Assembly (NCBI GenBank): GCA_964593725.1
Contig: CAZQJS010000007.1
Coordinates: 20,828 to 84,827 of the forward strand
DNA: 64,000 bases
Direction: 5' to 3'
Origin: JAIOSM01 sp964593725
GTDB taxonomy: Bacteria; Desulfobacterota; Desulfobacteria; Desulfobacterales; Desulfobacteraceae
Below are positions 62,223-64,000 of this stretch, in pieces. The notes beneath the pieces were generated by a model. That model had not been told where the DNA came from, made no database searches, and saw only the letters and a list, made by a program, of their open reading frames with translations. The translations under genes were made by a program, and so were the position numbers. Within the stretch, counting starts at the first letter, position 1, and every line of letters starts with the position of its first letter.

Positions 62223-63824
62223 ATGAAAAAGACAATTGTAATTGGAATATTAGGCCCTGTTCTGGACAGAGGAAAAAAACCATCCCGATGGGAGCACTGG
62301 AGGCCAAGCGTATCCATATGTCAGCATAGCGAGCTGCTTATTGACCGGTTTGACCTGCTTTATCAGAAAAAATACCTTTCTCTGCTGACCAGAATAACAG
62401 AGGATATTCATCAAATATCTCCTGAAACCCGGGTTGTGGGTCATGAAGTTGATTTTAAGGATGCCTGGGATTTTGAAGAAGTCTATGGTGTTTTACATGA
62501 TTTTGCCAAAACATATGAGTTTGATCTGGAAAAAGAAGAGTATCTTATTCATATTACCACTGGCACCCATGTGGCTCAAATCTGCCTTTACCTTTTAAAT
62601 GAATCAAACTATCTGCCAGGTAAGCTTATACAGACAAGCCCATCAACCAGAAGAAGAATTCATAGTGCCATTGGGGAATATAGAATAATTGATCTTGATC
62701 TTTCAAAATATGACCTTATTGCAATGCGTTTTAAAGAGGAAATCAAGGATGATATCTCTTTTTTAAAATCAGGAATAGAAACATGCAATAAAGCATTTAA
62801 TAAGCTTATCGAGCAGATTGAACAGGTTGCAATAAATTCTTGTGATCCTGTATTAATTACCGGACCAACAGGTTCTGGCAAATCAAATCTTGCAAGACGG
62901 ATATATGAACTTAAAAAATACCGCAGGCAATTAAAGGGTAATTTCATTGAAGTAAATTGTGCAACACTCAGGGGTGATGGTGCCATGTCAGCTCTTTTCG
63001 GCCATAAAAAAGGCTCTTTTACAGGAGCTTCAAGTGACAGAAAAGGACTTTTACGTTCAGCAGACAAAGGAATGCTTTTTCTGGATGAAATTGGAGAGCT
63101 GGGATTAGATGAACAATCCATGCTGTTAAGGGCAATAGAGGAAAAACAATTTCTTCCTGTGGGGTCTGATATTGAAACCAAAAGTGATTTCCAGCTTATT
63201 TGCGGTACAAACCGCAATTTATTTAAAGATGTAACTGAGCACCGTTTCAGGGAAGATCTGCTTGCACGTATTAATCTGTGGACATTTGAAATGCCAGGGC
63301 TCAGACACAGACCTGAGGATATTGAACCAAATCTGTATTATGAACTTGATCGCTTTGCAGAAAGAAATAATTCTCACATTACTTTTAACAAAGAAGCCCG
63401 CAAAAGGTTTCTTAAATTTGCAACTTCATCACAAGCCCTGTGGCCGGCAAATTTCCGGGATCTGAATGGCGCTGTTACCCGCATGGCAACCCTTGCACCC
63501 GGAGGCAGAATTACAACAAAGGTAGTGGAAAATGAGATTTACAGATTAAAATCAATGTGGTCAAATTCACATGTATCTGATTTTGAAAGTATTTTAACTG
63601 AAATTCTTGGCACAGAAAAAACATCCACCCTTGACCGGTTTGAAAAAGCACAGCTTGCTGATGTATTAAATATCTGCCGTCAATCCAAAAACATCTCTGA
63701 GGCAGGACGAATTCTGTTTGCAAGCTCAAGAAAGAAAAAAACCAGGATAAATGATTCTGATCGATTAAGAAAATATTTGTCAAAATATGAGATAAAATGG
63801 AATCAAATCCGATGTACTTTCTGA
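62223..63824 (+). CDS. rtcR: Sigma-54-dependent activator RtcR (CARF-AAA+)
   Basis: 533 residues. Residues 1-185 are the RtcR-type CARF sensor (IGILGPVLDRGKKPSRWEHW, RPSVSICQHSELLIDRFDLL, YLIHITTGTHVAQICLYLL). The AAA+ domain has Walker A GPTGSGKS (214-221), Walker B GMLFLDEIGEL, and the sigma-54 contact loop GSFTGA (264-269), where most activators read GAFTGA. A C-terminal Fis-like HTH follows (FEKAQLADVLNICRQSKNISEAGRILFASS). The family senses RNA ends from damaged tRNA and turns on rtcBA. Transcribed divergently from the operon it should control. Confidence 0.96.
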   Translation: MKKTIVIGILGPVLDRGKKPSRWEHWRPSVSICQHSELLIDRFDLLYQKKYLSLLTRITEDIHQISPETRVVGHEVDFKDAWDFEEVYGVLHDFAKTYEFDLEKEEYLIHITTGTHVAQICLYLLNESNYLPGKLIQTSPSTRRRIHSAIGEYRIIDLDLSKYDLIAMRFKEEIKDDISFLKSGIETCNKAFNKLIEQIEQVAINSCDPVLITGPTGSGKSNLARRIYELKKYRRQLKGNFIEVNCATLRGDGAMSALFGHKKGSFTGASSDRKGLLRSADKGMLFLDEIGELGLDEQSMLLRAIEEKQFLPVGSDIETKSDFQLICGTNRNLFKDVTEHRFREDLLARINLWTFEMPGLRHRPEDIEPNLYYELDRFAERNNSHITFNKEARKRFLKFATSSQALWPANFRDLNGAVTRMATLAPGGRITTKVVENEIYRLKSMWSNSHVSDFESILTEILGTEKTSTLDRFEKAQLADVLNICRQSKNISEAGRILFASSRKKKTRINDSDRLRKYLSKYEIKWNQIRCTF

Positions 63825-63864
63825 TTTTTTTGTAAGGCCCACAGACCAGGACTTTTTTCAGGTT

Positions 63865-63948
63865 TTAGCCTGATTGCCCAGACACAGCATTGTCTGAATA
63901 TTTTAAAATGGTTGATAAAGGCTGGTTGATCTCATGCTTTTGATTCAT
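63865..63948 (-). CDS. Possible 27-residue peptide
   Basis: GAGGAG stands seven bases before an ATG that reads MNQKHEINQPLSTIL... and stops after 27 codons. The Shine-Dalgarno is the best reason to list it; no family is recognised. It could be a leader peptide or the start of a broken gene, on the minus strand past the rtcR stop. Confidence 0.25.
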   Translation of the reverse strand: MNQKHEINQPLSTILKYSDNAVSGQSG

Positions 63949-64000
63949 GGTTTTACTCCTCAAAATTGTATGGGTAATGCAAAAAATCAGGATAATGATC

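Overview
The window reads as chromosomal DNA of an anaerobic, AT-rich Desulfobacterota bacterium, most likely a Desulfobacterales sulfate reducer. The signs are a one-piece pyruvate:ferredoxin oxidoreductase, the anaerobic (cobalt-early) cobalamin pathway, many PAS/GAF two-component proteins, a HIS7-type HisH-HisF fusion, and RtcR/sigma-54 control. The genus assignment is inference; no rRNA is present.

Layout. 1-5.9 kb: 3' end of an old-yellow-enzyme oxidoreductase, a TraB-family membrane protein, a PEBP-like lipoprotein, polA (minus) and a zinc-ribbon microprotein. 5.9-13.6 kb: hisD, a GAF/PAS histidine kinase, a ParB-like/RAM protein and a metallophosphoesterase on minus, then a thioesterase and the fused hisHF on plus. 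13.65-24.7 kb: a cobalamin riboswitch with its own terminator, followed by one long plus-strand operon: ABC transporter (permease, ATPase, binding protein), cbiL, a gate-domain membrane protein, cbiET, cbiF, cbiG, cbiH, cobO, cbiP. The remaining corrin genes cbiC, cbiA and cbiD lie on the minus strand at 27.7-30.8 kb, beyond a receiver/PAS protein, citrate synthase and an FmdB zinc ribbon. 30.9-34.4 kb: glnE and a lipoprotein. 34.4-37.7 kb: hutU-hutI behind a promoter overlapped by a HutC-like palindrome. 37.9-43.9 kb: Hpt and receiver proteins, a MoaD/ThiS-like carrier, DUF2914 and DUF2889 proteins, recD2, a GmhB-like phosphatase and rlpA. 43.9-50.5 kb: lon, hsp20 and nifJ, all minus.

50.6-56.9 kb: a nitrilase-family amidase, a 396-bp element with 14-bp terminal inverted repeats and 9-bp target duplications, an RdgC-like gene with a partner gene, then dnaN and gyrB overlapping, with no dnaA or recF. 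56.9-58.1 kb: an AlaC-like aminotransferase.

58.2-63.8 kb is an RNA-repair locus and the most interesting part. rtcR (CARF plus sigma-54 AAA+) diverges from an operon whose sigma-54 promoter (GG-N10-GC) lies about 480 bases before the first gene. The long leader carries an almost perfect tRNA-Lys(UUU) body whose outer acceptor stem cannot pair and which has no CCA. It is followed by an unusual SPFH/slipin protein without a membrane segment, then rtcA (RNA 3'-phosphate cyclase) and rtcB (RNA ligase). The arrangement suggests a tRNA mimic built into a tRNA-damage-responsive operon.
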